This document shows positions 16,871 to 25,702 of a stretch of DNA of 64,000 nucleotides, piece by piece; the stretch's first letter is position 1, and each line of letters starts with the position of its first letter. Origin of the DNA: UBA5239 sp040394635 (GTDB taxonomy: Bacteria > Verrucomicrobiota > Lentisphaeria > Victivallales > Victivallaceae); NCBI GenBank assembly GCA_040394635.1, contig JBEBRW010000019.1, forward strand, positions 16,925 to 80,924, given 5' to 3'. Both the position numbers and the translations under genes were made by a program. The notes beneath the pieces are model-generated. The model was not told where the DNA came from. It searched no databases and saw only the letters and a list, made by a program, of their open reading frames with translations.

Positions 16871-18837
16871 GTCTGCGCGATGAAGTTCTGGAAGCTCAAT
16901 TAAAACTAAATGGCATCACCCACTATGCCGATCAGGCCCTGATGCTGAAAATCTGGCGGGATACCGAAGGGCAGCCTCTCGCGGACCGTTATGCGGCCCT
17001 CGGCGCGGCGCGTTTGGCCAAGCTTGAATTCATCCATACGCCGGAGGAGCCTCTGGTCGGGCGGATCGTACCGCTGGCAATCAATACGAAGGCCGTCACG
17101 GATAGCCACTTCCCGCCCTCGCCCGGACAAACCGGTCACGCGGAACCTTATTATGATGATATTTTTCAGCTCGGGCTGAATGGGCTGCGCCGGAAAGCCG
17201 GGCATATTTCAAGCATGGTCACGGCGGTCGACGGCATGTCGGTGATGATCGACCGCGCCGCAAATCAGGCCGTTACCCCGGAAGTCGCCGAAGCCTGCCG
17301 CCATATCGCGCATCAACCGCCGCGCACCTTCCGCGAAGCGATTCAACTGATGTGGTTCATCATGATGGCGATCCAAATCGGCGACCACGCCGCGCTGGTG
17401 GGACCGGGGCGCATCGACCGGCGACTGATTCGTTTCTATGAAGCGGATATCGTGGCCGGACGGCTCACCCGCGGCGAAGCACTGCGGATGGTCGAAACGC
17501 TGTATCTCTTCATCAACAATTCCTGCGCGCGCGGACTGGCTTATGCGGTAATGGTCTGCGGGGACGACGTCTGCAACGAACTCTCGTATCTCGCGTTGGA
17601 AGCGTTGCGCCGGACGCGTCTGGTCTATCCGAGCGTGGGCATTTGCTGGAACGCCAACACCCCTGCCCCGCTGCGCCAACTCGCGGTCGACCTGATTGCC
17701 GACGGCATTTCCAATGTAGCGATTTTCAACGATGACCTGATTCAGCAATCGATGATCCAGTACGGCGTGCCCGCCGCCGAGGCGGGCGAATACATCAACT
17801 CCACCTGCGTCGAAATCACTCCGTCCGGCGCGAGCAATGTCTACGTGGCGAGCCCCTATTTTCCATTGTGTACACTGCTGCTGGAATACCTGAAAACCTC
17901 GCAAGCCGGAACTTACGATGAATTCCGGGCCGGTTATCTGGAATACCTCGGCCGGAAAATCGATGCGGGAGCAATGCAGCAGAATGAATGGCGCAAGTCG
18001 CGTGAAGCGGGAACCCGGCGTCCGATTCAGAGCCTCTTTACCCGTGACTGCATCGCGCGCGGTCTCGATATCGAAGAGGGCGGTGCACGCTATAACTGGG
18101 TCGAATGCTCGTTCGTCGGACTGGCCAATCTCGTCGACTCGCTGCTGGTCATCCGCCGTGAAGTTTATGAAGACAAAAACCTGTCGCTGAATGAACTCAG
18201 CACGATACTGGAACAGGATTTCGCCGGCAACGAACCGCTGCGCCAGCGCTTCCTGAATGCGTATCCCAAATATGGCAACGCCAGCGCCGAAGCCGACTCC
18301 GAAATTCCATTGATCACCGGCTTCGTCACCGCCCGGTGTGCGGAACAGAAAATGTACCCCGGCGACGCGCCGTTCATCCCCGGCACGTTCTGCTGGGAAA
18401 TGCATCAGCGGCTGGGCAAGGAATGCGGCGCTACACCGGACGGACGCCGCGCGGGCTTCCCGTTTGCCGACGGCGCGGGCCCGGCGCAGGGGCGCGAGAA
18501 GGACGGCCCTACCGCCGCGATCAAATCGGTTTGTTCCTGGGACCACCGGCCGATGCTTGGCGGCAGCGCTTTTAATCAGCGCTACACCGCCGCCACCGTT
18601 TCGACGCCCGAGGCGCGGAAAAAGCTCGAACAACTGATCGATACCTTCATCCAATGCGGTGGTTTCGAGACCCAGATCAATATCCTCGATGCCGACAAAC
18701 TCAAGGCCGCGCAGCTGCACCCCGAGGAATACCGCGACCTGGTGGTACGCATCGGCGGATACACCGATTATTTCACCGGGCTCTCGCCGGAAATGCAAGC
18801 CGAAGTCATCATGAGGACCATATATCAGGAGTTGTAA
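16867..18837 (+). CDS. Glycyl radical enzyme, pyruvate formate-lyase-like, member 1 of a pair
   Basis: A 656-residue member of the glycyl radical superfamily, shorter than typical members (about 750-900) because the part before the active-site cysteine is reduced. Key residues are present: Cys314 and Glu316 in NSTCVEITPSG (C-x-E, as in dehydratases and decarboxylases, not the Cys-Cys of true PFL) and the radical glycine Gly631 in VRIGGYTDYF. The conserved GGARYNWVECSFVGLANLVDSL block is also intact. The enzyme needs the activase encoded at 21865. It lies two bases before a second, divergent glycyl radical enzyme. Possible reactions include dehydration, C-C or C-N lyase, or decarboxylation; the sequence does not decide. 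Confidence 0.88.
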   Translation: MSLRDEVLEAQLKLNGITHYADQALMLKIWRDTEGQPLADRYAALGAARLAKLEFIHTPEEPLVGRIVPLAINTKAVTDSHFPPSPGQTGHAEPYYDDIFQLGLNGLRRKAGHISSMVTAVDGMSVMIDRAANQAVTPEVAEACRHIAHQPPRTFREAIQLMWFIMMAIQIGDHAALVGPGRIDRRLIRFYEADIVAGRLTRGEALRMVETLYLFINNSCARGLAYAVMVCGDDVCNELSYLALEALRRTRLVYPSVGICWNANTPAPLRQLAVDLIADGISNVAIFNDDLIQQSMIQYGVPAAEAGEYINSTCVEITPSGASNVYVASPYFPLCTLLLEYLKTSQAGTYDEFRAGYLEYLGRKIDAGAMQQNEWRKSREAGTRRPIQSLFTRDCIARGLDIEEGGARYNWVECSFVGLANLVDSLLVIRREVYEDKNLSLNELSTILEQDFAGNEPLRQRFLNAYPKYGNASAEADSEIPLITGFVTARCAEQKMYPGDAPFIPGTFCWEMHQRLGKECGATPDGRRAGFPFADGAGPAQGREKDGPTAAIKSVCSWDHRPMLGGSAFNQRYTAATVSTPEARKKLEQLIDTFIQCGGFETQINILDADKLKAAQLHPEEYRDLVVRIGGYTDYFTGLSPEMQAEVIMRTIYQEL

Positions 18838-18839
18838 TT

Positions 18840-20699
18840 ATGAACCGGAAAGCTGAAGTATTGTATAAGTTGGGCGAGCCGCTGGCCGCCGGAATGTATG
18901 AAGACGAAAACGCGTCTATCGTCGAGCGCTACGGCCGCGGGCTGCGGCGTTACTTCGAACACGCGGAAGCGCCGCCGGAGATCGGTTTGCTGTACCCGAC
19001 GCTCGGGCAGAACATCTGGCGGCTGAGCGGCTGCTTTGTGCGCTACCACTATGCATTCAGCATCGATATCGACGCAACAGGGCTGCGCAACCTCGGCGGC
19101 GAGCTGCTGTCCGACCCGTTCGAAAAGGATCTGCTGGAGAGCATCATCAACGAACTGACCTTCTTCCGCAGCTGCCAGATCGCGCCGCGTTACCGCATCG
19201 GCGGCAACGGCTGGACCCATACGGTTTTGAACTATCGGCGCATCCTGAAAGAGGGGTTGCGAAGCTACATCCGGCGCGTCGGCTCCATGCCGGCCTCGCC
19301 GCTGAAAAAGGCCCTGAAAGACACGTTGGCAGGGCTCGACCACTTCCTCAAAAGATCGCCCGGCCGCCTCCGGGATGAAGTGATGAATCCGGCCGCCGAT
19401 TTCCGCAGCGCCATGCGCAGTTTCAATTTCATTTTCGCGCTGGACGCCTACGATTCGGCAGGGCGGTTCGACGACTATATCGGCGAATATTACCGCGGCG
19501 AAAGTGATGCCGCCGAGTACGTGGAGGAGTTGTTCCAAACCGTTGATATACAGCAAGGCTGGCACTTCCTCCATACCGCCAAATACCCCGAATTCACTGC
19601 GATCTGCCTGCGGGCGCAGAAGTTTTCCCGTCCCAATTCCGGGCTGCTGATCAATCCCGGTACCCCGGATGAAATCTGGGACCATGTTTTCGATGTCTGG
19701 TCACGGGGCATTCCGGACCCCTGTTTGTACAACGAACCGGCCTATCTGGAAGGCATTCCGAAAATCAGCGACGCCAAAGGCGATGACCGCAAACATTTCG
19801 TCTTTGGCGGCTGCACGGAACTGATGTTCGAGGGTTGCTCGAATATCGGCTCCACCGAAGGCGGCATCAATCTGCTGGAAATCCTTGCCAACAACGACGG
19901 CGGCAACTACCGCGCCGCCATCAAACACAAGGTCGAGGAATTCGTGTCCGACGTCAAGATCAACACGGAATTCGCCGCCAAATACCGCCCTCACCTGATC
20001 CGCACGCTGTTCGTCGATGACTGCATCGACCGCGGTCTGGAGTACAATAATGGCGGCGCGCGTTACAACGGCAGCATCTTCAATGTCGCCGGATTGACCA
20101 ATGCGATAAACGCCCTCGGCGCCATGCAGGGGATCAAGGAAAAATTCGGCAACGACTCCACGCAAATCGACGAAATCGCCCGGGAGCTCACCGAATACAC
20201 CTTTAAACTGATCCGCAAATACCCGATGCGGCTCGGCGGCCCCGCCTACCCCGCCGTCATCCTGCTGACTGCGTTCACCGACCAGGGGCGATGCATCGAC
20301 GCCACCCCGGACGGGCGCAAGGCCGGCGCTCCGGTCGTAGACTCCATCGGCGCGCTGCCCGGCACCGATATGAACGGCCCCACGGCGCTGCTGAATTCCG
20401 TCGCCAAGCTGCCGTCGCAACAGGGGCTCGGCACGCTGGTCCTGAATTTCCGCGTCAGGCGTTCGCTGACCGTGACGCATCGGGCCGAACTGAAGGCCCT
20501 GATTCAGAGCTTTTTCGCCATGGGCGGACTACAGCTGCAGCCGACTTTGATCGACCAGGAGACATTGCAAAAAGCCTATGAGAAACCCGAAGATTATCCG
20601 AACCTGATTGTCCGCATCGGCGGCTACAGCGAGTATTTCAACCGTCTGAGCCGCGCCCACCAACTGGATATTCTGAAAAGAACGGAACACGGCGTCTAA
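18840..20699 (+). CDS. Glycyl radical enzyme, pyruvate formate-lyase-like, member 2 of a pair
   Basis: A 619-residue protein from the ATG at 18840 (AGGAG lies inside the end of member 1; the longer upstream frame is not supported). It has Cys325 and Glu327 in FGGCTELMFEG, a GGARYNGSIFNVAGLTNAINAL block, and the glycyl radical loop VRIGGYSEYF with Gly595. The first 200 residues diverge strongly from member 1, so the pair is ancient and not a recent duplication. Both keep all radical residues, so both may be active, or they may pair as unlike subunits. No shell-protein or aldehyde dehydrogenase gene is nearby. The substrate is unknown. Confidence 0.86.
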   Translation: MNRKAEVLYKLGEPLAAGMYEDENASIVERYGRGLRRYFEHAEAPPEIGLLYPTLGQNIWRLSGCFVRYHYAFSIDIDATGLRNLGGELLSDPFEKDLLESIINELTFFRSCQIAPRYRIGGNGWTHTVLNYRRILKEGLRSYIRRVGSMPASPLKKALKDTLAGLDHFLKRSPGRLRDEVMNPAADFRSAMRSFNFIFALDAYDSAGRFDDYIGEYYRGESDAAEYVEELFQTVDIQQGWHFLHTAKYPEFTAICLRAQKFSRPNSGLLINPGTPDEIWDHVFDVWSRGIPDPCLYNEPAYLEGIPKISDAKGDDRKHFVFGGCTELMFEGCSNIGSTEGGINLLEILANNDGGNYRAAIKHKVEEFVSDVKINTEFAAKYRPHLIRTLFVDDCIDRGLEYNNGGARYNGSIFNVAGLTNAINALGAMQGIKEKFGNDSTQIDEIARELTEYTFKLIRKYPMRLGGPAYPAVILLTAFTDQGRCIDATPDGRKAGAPVVDSIGALPGTDMNGPTALLNSVAKLPSQQGLGTLVLNFRVRRSLTVTHRAELKALIQSFFAMGGLQLQPTLIDQETLQKAYEKPEDYPNLIVRIGGYSEYFNRLSRAHQLDILKRTEHGV

Positions 20700-20729
20700 T
20701 CAATCAAGAATTAAAATAAGGAAATTACC

Positions 20730-21872
20730 ATGGAAAAGTTTGTAAATTTCATCCCCACCAGGATTTATTTCGGGGCTGGTCAGCTTGAAGCACTCGGTAC
20801 CGTTGCCCTGCCGGGCCGGAAGGCTCTGATCGTGATGACTTCCGGCAAATCGATCCGCGCCAACGGCACACTGGACCGCGTTCAGGCACTGTTGAAAAAG
20901 AACGGCGCGGAAAGCGCGGTTTATGACGGCATACGGGCCAACCCGACCAAGGAACAAATCATGGCCGGCGCGGCCGTGGCCAAGGCAGAAAAATGCGATT
21001 TCATCATCGGTCTCGGCGGCGGCAGTCCGATTGATTCGGCCAAGTCCATCGCGGTCATGGCGGTGAATCCGGGGGATTACTGGGATTACATTTCCGGCGG
21101 AACCGGCAAGGGGCAACCGGTGCCGAACCAGCCGCTTCCGGTCGTGGCTGTAACCACCACCGCCGGCACCGGCACCGAAGCCGACCCGTGGACCGTGGTC
21201 ACCAATGGCGACGAAAAGATCGGCTTCGGTTACGACGCCACGTTCCCGGTCATCGCCATCGTCGACCCGGAACTGATGCTGACCGTGCCGCCGGACCTGA
21301 CCGCATATCAGGGTTTCGACGCATTTTTCCACGCGGTGGAGTGCTATCTGGCAAGCGTCGCCACTCCGATCAGCGAGCTCTACAGCCTGAAGAGCATTGA
21401 ACTGCTCGCCAAGTCACTGCCGGCTGCGGTCAAGGACGGCAAAAACCTCGCGGCGCGCACCGACGTGGCGCTGGCAAACACCCTCTCCGGTATGGCCGAA
21501 TCGACCTCGTGCAACACCTCCGAACACTCGCTGGCACACGCCATCGGCGGTATTTATCCGCACATCCCCCACGGCGCGGCACTACTGATGGTCTCCAGGG
21601 CCTGGTTCGCACACTATGCACCATTGCTACCGGAACGCTTCGCCGCCATGGCGAAAGCCGCCGGGGCCAATGACTTCCGCGAAGTACTGGAAAATCTCCG
21701 CACCGGCTGCGGCGTCGATCATCTGAAAATGTCCGATTTCGGTATCAAACGCGAGGAACTCCCCGCGATCAACGACAATGCCTGGGACACCATGGGCAAC
21801 CTTTTCGCGCTGGACAGAGCCCAGTTGACCAAAGCAGAATCGCTGAAAATTCTCGAGGGGTCCTATGCCTGA
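20730..21872 (+). CDS. Iron-containing alcohol dehydrogenase
   Basis: A 380-residue group III (Fe-dependent) alcohol dehydrogenase. It shows the nucleotide motif GLGGGSPIDSAKSIAV (95-110), TTAGTGTEADPWTVVTN, and the metal ligands in GFDAFFHAVE (Asp and His), SEHSLAHAIGG (His) and PHGAAL (His). These enzymes interconvert aldehydes or ketones and alcohols with NAD(P)H. Within this operon it most likely reduces an aldehyde made by one of the glycyl radical enzymes, as in glycerol or diol fermentation; this is inference from gene order. It starts 30 bases after member 2, with AAGGAAATTACC before the ATG. Confidence 0.92.
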   Translation: MEKFVNFIPTRIYFGAGQLEALGTVALPGRKALIVMTSGKSIRANGTLDRVQALLKKNGAESAVYDGIRANPTKEQIMAGAAVAKAEKCDFIIGLGGGSPIDSAKSIAVMAVNPGDYWDYISGGTGKGQPVPNQPLPVVAVTTTAGTGTEADPWTVVTNGDEKIGFGYDATFPVIAIVDPELMLTVPPDLTAYQGFDAFFHAVECYLASVATPISELYSLKSIELLAKSLPAAVKDGKNLAARTDVALANTLSGMAESTSCNTSEHSLAHAIGGIYPHIPHGAALLMVSRAWFAHYAPLLPERFAAMAKAAGANDFREVLENLRTGCGVDHLKMSDFGIKREELPAINDNAWDTMGNLFALDRAQLTKAESLKILEGSYA

Positions 21873-22743
21873 CGCAACCGGCCTCATTTTCGACATCAAA
21901 AAATTCGCCATCAACGACGGCCCCGGCATCCGCACTGCGGTATTTCTGAAAGGTTGCCCGCTACGCTGCCTGTGGTGTCACAACCCCGAATCGTTGGAAA
22001 TGAAGCCGGAACTGTCATTTTCGCCGGAAAAATGCATCAACTGCGGCTGGTGCGCCACGGCCTGTCCGAACAACCTCGATCGCGCCCTCTGTACTGGCTG
22101 CGGCAAATGCGCCGAAAAATGCTACGCAGGCGCCCGCGAAATCATTGGCCGCCGCGCCACCGTGGAGGAAGTACTCGCCGAAGTCCTGAAAGATCGAATC
22201 TTCTATGAAAACTCCGGCGGCGGCATGACCATTTCCGGCGGCGAACCGCTGTTTCAAGCCGAATTCACCACGGCCCTGCTGCAAGCCGCCAAAAAAGCCA
22301 ACCTCCACACCTGTCTCGACACTTCGGGCTACGCCAAATGGGAGAAAATCGAAAAACTCTTGCCGTTCGTCGACATTTTTCTCTACGACCTCAAAGAAAC
22401 GAATCCCGAACGTCACCTGAAATACACCGGCGTACCACTCGAACCGATTCTGAAAAACCTGACCCGGATCGATCAAGCGGGCGGCGCCATCATCCTGCGC
22501 TGCCCGCTCATTCCCGGCCTGAACGACCGCCTCGAACACGCCGACGGCATCGCCCAAGTCGCCGCCGGGCTGAAAAACCTGCGCGAAATCAATTTAATGG
22601 CTTATCACCCGCTCGGCGAATCCAAACTGTCGAGACTGGGCAAAACCTCCGGCCTGGGCGGCGAATTCGCGACCAAGGACCAGCTCGAACCCTTCCGCAA
22701 ACACCTGGCTCCCCAAAGCTCCGTCCCCGTGAGCTTTTCCTGA
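21865..22743 (+). CDS. Glycyl radical enzyme activase (radical SAM)
   Basis: A 292-residue radical SAM enzyme that installs the glycyl radical on its partner. The SAM-cluster motif is CPLRCLWCHNPE (Cx3Cx2C, about 32-43). A ferredoxin-like insert follows with two [4Fe-4S] motifs, CINCGWCATACP and CTGCGKCAEKC, the arrangement of activases for dehydratase-type enzymes rather than of PFL activase itself. GGGMTISGGEPLFQ binds SAM. The start overlaps the end of the alcohol dehydrogenase by 8 bases. It is the only activase in the window, so it probably serves both glycyl radical enzymes. Confidence 0.93.
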   Translation: MPDATGLIFDIKKFAINDGPGIRTAVFLKGCPLRCLWCHNPESLEMKPELSFSPEKCINCGWCATACPNNLDRALCTGCGKCAEKCYAGAREIIGRRATVEEVLAEVLKDRIFYENSGGGMTISGGEPLFQAEFTTALLQAAKKANLHTCLDTSGYAKWEKIEKLLPFVDIFLYDLKETNPERHLKYTGVPLEPILKNLTRIDQAGGAIILRCPLIPGLNDRLEHADGIAQVAAGLKNLREINLMAYHPLGESKLSRLGKTSGLGGEFATKDQLEPFRKHLAPQSSVPVSFS

Positions 22744-22787
22744 CCGCAAAGCCTTCATAAATTTTCCGGAAAAAATTAAATCTCCGC

Positions 22788-22815
22788 TTGAAAAAAGCAA
22801 TAACTTCAGTATATT
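22788..22815 (+). promoter_or_regulatory. Candidate promoter for tRNA-Lys
   Basis: TTGAAA at 22788-22793, a 16-base spacer and TATATT at 22810-22815, which puts the start about 15 bases before the tRNA 5' end. Confidence 0.5.
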
Positions 22816-22837
22816 TAAAGCTATTCACTTTTCAAGT

Positions 22838-22913
22838 GCTTCCTTAGCTCAGTTGGTAGAGCAGGTGACTCTTAATCACCGGGTCGAAGGTTCGAGTCCT
22901 TCAGGGAGCACCA
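22838..22913 (+). tRNA. tRNA-Lys (anticodon CUU)
   Basis: A 76-base cloverleaf: acceptor GCTTCCT / AGGGAGC with one G-U pair, D arm GCTC-AGTTGGTA-GAGC, anticodon arm GGTGA-CTCTTAA-TCACC with CUU, T arm GAAGG-TTCGAGT-CCTTC, discriminator A and encoded CCA. It is followed at once by a run of nine T, which could end transcription. It marks the left edge of the low-GC island. Confidence 0.96.
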
Positions 22914-22987
22914 TTTTTTTTGCTGCCAAAACCTTGTAAAGCTTCAGAGAAATGATATGGTATAACATTCAACGAGGAATATGGCAA

Positions 22988-23839
22988 ATGAAAATTCGTG
23001 GCAGAAAAATAACTTTATTTCTTATCGAGGGTACCCCAAACGGACGTTGGAGCTGTGAGTTATCTAATTGGACAGGCAAAGCCTACAAGATTCCCCGTAA
23101 TTTTCTAAAGGATTGTAATGACCGTCCTGATCTTGAGCAACCAGGTGTGTATTTCCTACTTGGCCGCAATGACGAGACAAACGAGCAATTAATATATATC
23201 GGTGAAGCAGAAAATGTTTTTGAAAGGCTTTGCAACCATCTTGGAGGAAAAGATTTCTGGAATGAGATAATAACCTTCGTCAGTAAAGATAAAAATCTAA
23301 ATAAAGCTCATGTAAAATATCTTGAAAACAGGTTTCATACAATAGCAAAAGAGGCTAAACGTTATCAAATTGATAATTCAAGCCATCCGGCTAAAACAAT
23401 GATCTCCGAACCAGAGCAAGCCGAATTAGAGGAATTCATAGATAATGCTTTGATTATCGTCAATACTCTAGGTCATAAAGCTTTTGAAAAAATTGCGACT
23501 AAAAATTCACCAAGTTCAAATGACAACTATTTCTATATATCTACTAAAGAAGGAAAAGCCACAGGAATAGTTACAACGGAAGGATTTGTGGTTTTATCAG
23601 GCAGCGTGATAAATAAAAAATTGTCTGAAAAATCCGTCAATTTAAGCGTAGTAGCATCTCGGGAAAAATATATTGACGAGAAGAAGGTGGTAAACAATAC
23701 TTTAGCAGAAGATATTCTTTTTCCCAGCTCAAGTGCAGCAGGAGTCTTTGTTTTAGGCTATAGTGTTTCCGGACCCCAAGCATGGAAAACCAATACAGGA
23801 AAAACGTTAAAAGATTTCGAAGCTGAATGCAAATCTTAA
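22988..23839 (+). CDS. GIY-YIG nuclease domain protein with C-terminal DUF4357
   Basis: About 283 residues from the ATG at 22988, preceded by GAGGA; the earlier ATG at 22952 lacks a ribosome site. An N-terminal GIY-YIG-type domain is seen in PGVYFLLGRNDETNEQLIYIGEAENVFERL, with the catalytic Arg in ERL and a candidate metal-binding Glu in KYLENRF. The C-terminus (AAGVFVLGYSVSGPQAWK, then GKTLKDFE) matches DUF4357. Such proteins occur as stand-alone nucleases in mobile islands and defence contexts. The gene is AT-rich and unlike the host genes to its left. Its role is unknown. Confidence 0.82.
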   Translation: MKIRGRKITLFLIEGTPNGRWSCELSNWTGKAYKIPRNFLKDCNDRPDLEQPGVYFLLGRNDETNEQLIYIGEAENVFERLCNHLGGKDFWNEIITFVSKDKNLNKAHVKYLENRFHTIAKEAKRYQIDNSSHPAKTMISEPEQAELEEFIDNALIIVNTLGHKAFEKIATKNSPSSNDNYFYISTKEGKATGIVTTEGFVVLSGSVINKKLSEKSVNLSVVASREKYIDEKKVVNNTLAEDILFPSSSAAGVFVLGYSVSGPQAWKTNTGKTLKDFEAECKS

Positions 23840-23877
23840 TTAGCTAGTTATACGGATCTAGCGTACAAAAGAAAACT

Positions 23878-24258
23878 ATGACTGATTTATCAAAAATTTA
23901 TATCCATATATCCTCTTTGCTCGACAAAGCGCAGCAAAATTTCTTGTCGAAAATCAATGAGAAGCTGATTATGTTCTACTTCTCTATCAGTAAATATTTC
24001 CATGAGTCAGTCAAGTCACACTCTCTCGGAAATGGTTTTATCGACAGTATTACGATTTATATTGTGCAGGAACATCCGAACTTGATGGGATTTAACAGGC
24101 ACGGACTTTATCACCTGATACAGTTCTACAAGTTATATCATCAGGATGAACTTGTGACACCACTGGTGACACAAATCGGCACCTTTCGCTTCGGTTTCAG
24201 AATATATCTTAATGCTATCGAACAAATTGCTTCTCCCAAAATTGAAGATTTTAACTAA
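23878..24258 (+). pseudogene. Truncated DUF1016 (YhcG-type) N-terminal domain
   Basis: A 126-residue ORF whose residues 8-100 resemble the DUF1016 N-terminal helical domain: KAQQNFLSKINEKLIMFYFSISKYF, GFIDSITIYIVQEHPNLMGFNRHGLYHLIQFYKLY, then ELVTPLVTQI. In intact proteins this is followed by a PD-(D/E)xK nuclease domain of about 200 residues. Here the match stops at VTQI and a 26-residue unrelated tail leads to a stop, so the nuclease half is lost. It is probably a decayed remnant of a restriction- or recombination-associated gene in the island. Confidence 0.6.
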
Positions 24259-24317
24259 AAATACCACTATCGATCCAGAAATTCAAATAGATACAAAATC
24301 AAGAAAGAGGTAATAAT

Positions 24318-25700
24318 ATGCTAAAAACACTCCAAATTCAGAATTTCAAAGGCTGGAAAGATACCGGAGAAATTCAACTTGCTCCCATTACACTGTTTTT
24401 TGGAGCGAATAGCTCAGGAAAATCTAGTATTGGCCAGTTTTTGATGATGTTAAAACAGACAACAGAATATTCTTCCGACAGACAAATGGTCTTGCTGTCA
24501 TCAGGAGACGAGAAAGCACTCGTAAACGTTGGAAACTATGAAAATATTATATTTCAACATAACTCCGCCAATCAACTAACTTTCCGTTATTCTTGGACTT
24601 TAGAGAATACTTTAACTCTAGCGGATCCTTTGGATAAACGGAAAAAATTCTCTGGCAATGATATTGCTTTTTCCTGTGAATTCGCTTCTATGCCTAAGAA
24701 TGAATTTATTCCAAAAGTACAACAGTTCTCGTATGAACTGCGACACGGAGAAAAGTCTGTTTTGAATAGCACTATGCGACTGCACAAAGACGGATATGAT
24801 ATTTCAAGCAGTACCTATAATTTTGTCAGGAATCCCGGGCGCGGTTGGAAATCCACTGCAACACTCCATTTTTATGGTTTCCCTAATGAGTTGATAAACT
24901 ATTATCAAAATGCGGCTTTTCTGCAAGACATTGCAGGAACCCATGAGGCAATGTTTGCCAAAATGTCCTATTTGGGACCAATCAGGCAATCTCCATCCTA
25001 TTTATACTCGTGGTCGGGTTATAGCCCCAACACAGTCGGAATAGCAGGCAAAGATACCATCGCTGCTTTGCTTGCCGGACAATTAAGACGTTTTGTATCT
25101 AGCGGCAAAAGAAACTCTTTGGATCTGCAAAGCATGATAGCAAGTTCGTTAAAAAGAATGGGACTTATTGACAGTTTTGGAGTAAATATGGTTTCCAAAG
25201 CACATCAACAGTATGAGGTTAAAGTCTGCACAAAAGGTTCAAAAGATCAGGTCAATTTGCCGGATGTCGGGTTTGGTATTTCGCAGGTCTTGCCAGTATT
25301 GACGGAATTGTTCTACGCTCCTTCAAAAGCCATTATCATTATAGAGCAACCAGAGCTTCATCTCCACCCCAAAGCACAAGCTGAGTTAGCAGATGTAATG
25401 ATTGATGCGATAAAAACACGAGAAAACGGAGAGCCTCGCAATATACAATTACTGATAGAAACGCATTCGGAACATTTTCTGAGAAGATTCCAACGAAGAA
25501 TAGCGGAAGACGCCATCGACTCGAATACAGTAAAAGCATATTTTGCCGACAGCTCTGAATGTCCAGCGCAACTGAAAGCTTTGGAATTAGATAAATTCGG
25601 AAATATTGCCAATTGGCCAAAGGATTTTTTCGGAGATGAAATGGGCGATATTACAGCACAGATGAAAGCGGGAATGAAAAAACGCTTAGCGGAGGGATAA
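24318..25700 (+). CDS. AAA/ABC-type ATPase of the DUF3696 family
   Basis: A 460-residue SMC/OLD-like ATPase: Walker A FGANSSGKSS (28-37), a long insert, the ABC-signature-like segment DVGFGISQVLP, Walker B IIIIEQPELHLHP (about 339-351), and the H-loop ETHSEHFLRR. The C-terminal FGNIANWPKDFFGDEM block is the DUF3696 signature. Related ATPases act as sensors or switches for nuclease effectors in anti-phage systems such as PARIS and OLD/Gabija-type pairs. It is followed after 2 bases by a PIN-domain gene and then by an RNA ligase. The low GC content and AT-rich codons mark it as acquired. Confidence 0.88.
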   Translation: MLKTLQIQNFKGWKDTGEIQLAPITLFFGANSSGKSSIGQFLMMLKQTTEYSSDRQMVLLSSGDEKALVNVGNYENIIFQHNSANQLTFRYSWTLENTLTLADPLDKRKKFSGNDIAFSCEFASMPKNEFIPKVQQFSYELRHGEKSVLNSTMRLHKDGYDISSSTYNFVRNPGRGWKSTATLHFYGFPNELINYYQNAAFLQDIAGTHEAMFAKMSYLGPIRQSPSYLYSWSGYSPNTVGIAGKDTIAALLAGQLRRFVSSGKRNSLDLQSMIASSLKRMGLIDSFGVNMVSKAHQQYEVKVCTKGSKDQVNLPDVGFGISQVLPVLTELFYAPSKAIIIIEQPELHLHPKAQAELADVMIDAIKTRENGEPRNIQLLIETHSEHFLRRFQRRIAEDAIDSNTVKAYFADSSECPAQLKALELDKFGNIANWPKDFFGDEMGDITAQMKAGMKKRLAEG

Positions 25701-25702
25701 TT

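Noticed and set aside
18654..18839. A longer N-terminus for the second glycyl radical enzyme
   Set aside because: The extension overlaps the coding end of the first enzyme, is Arg-rich and lacks a ribosome site; the ATG at 18840 has AGGAG upstream.
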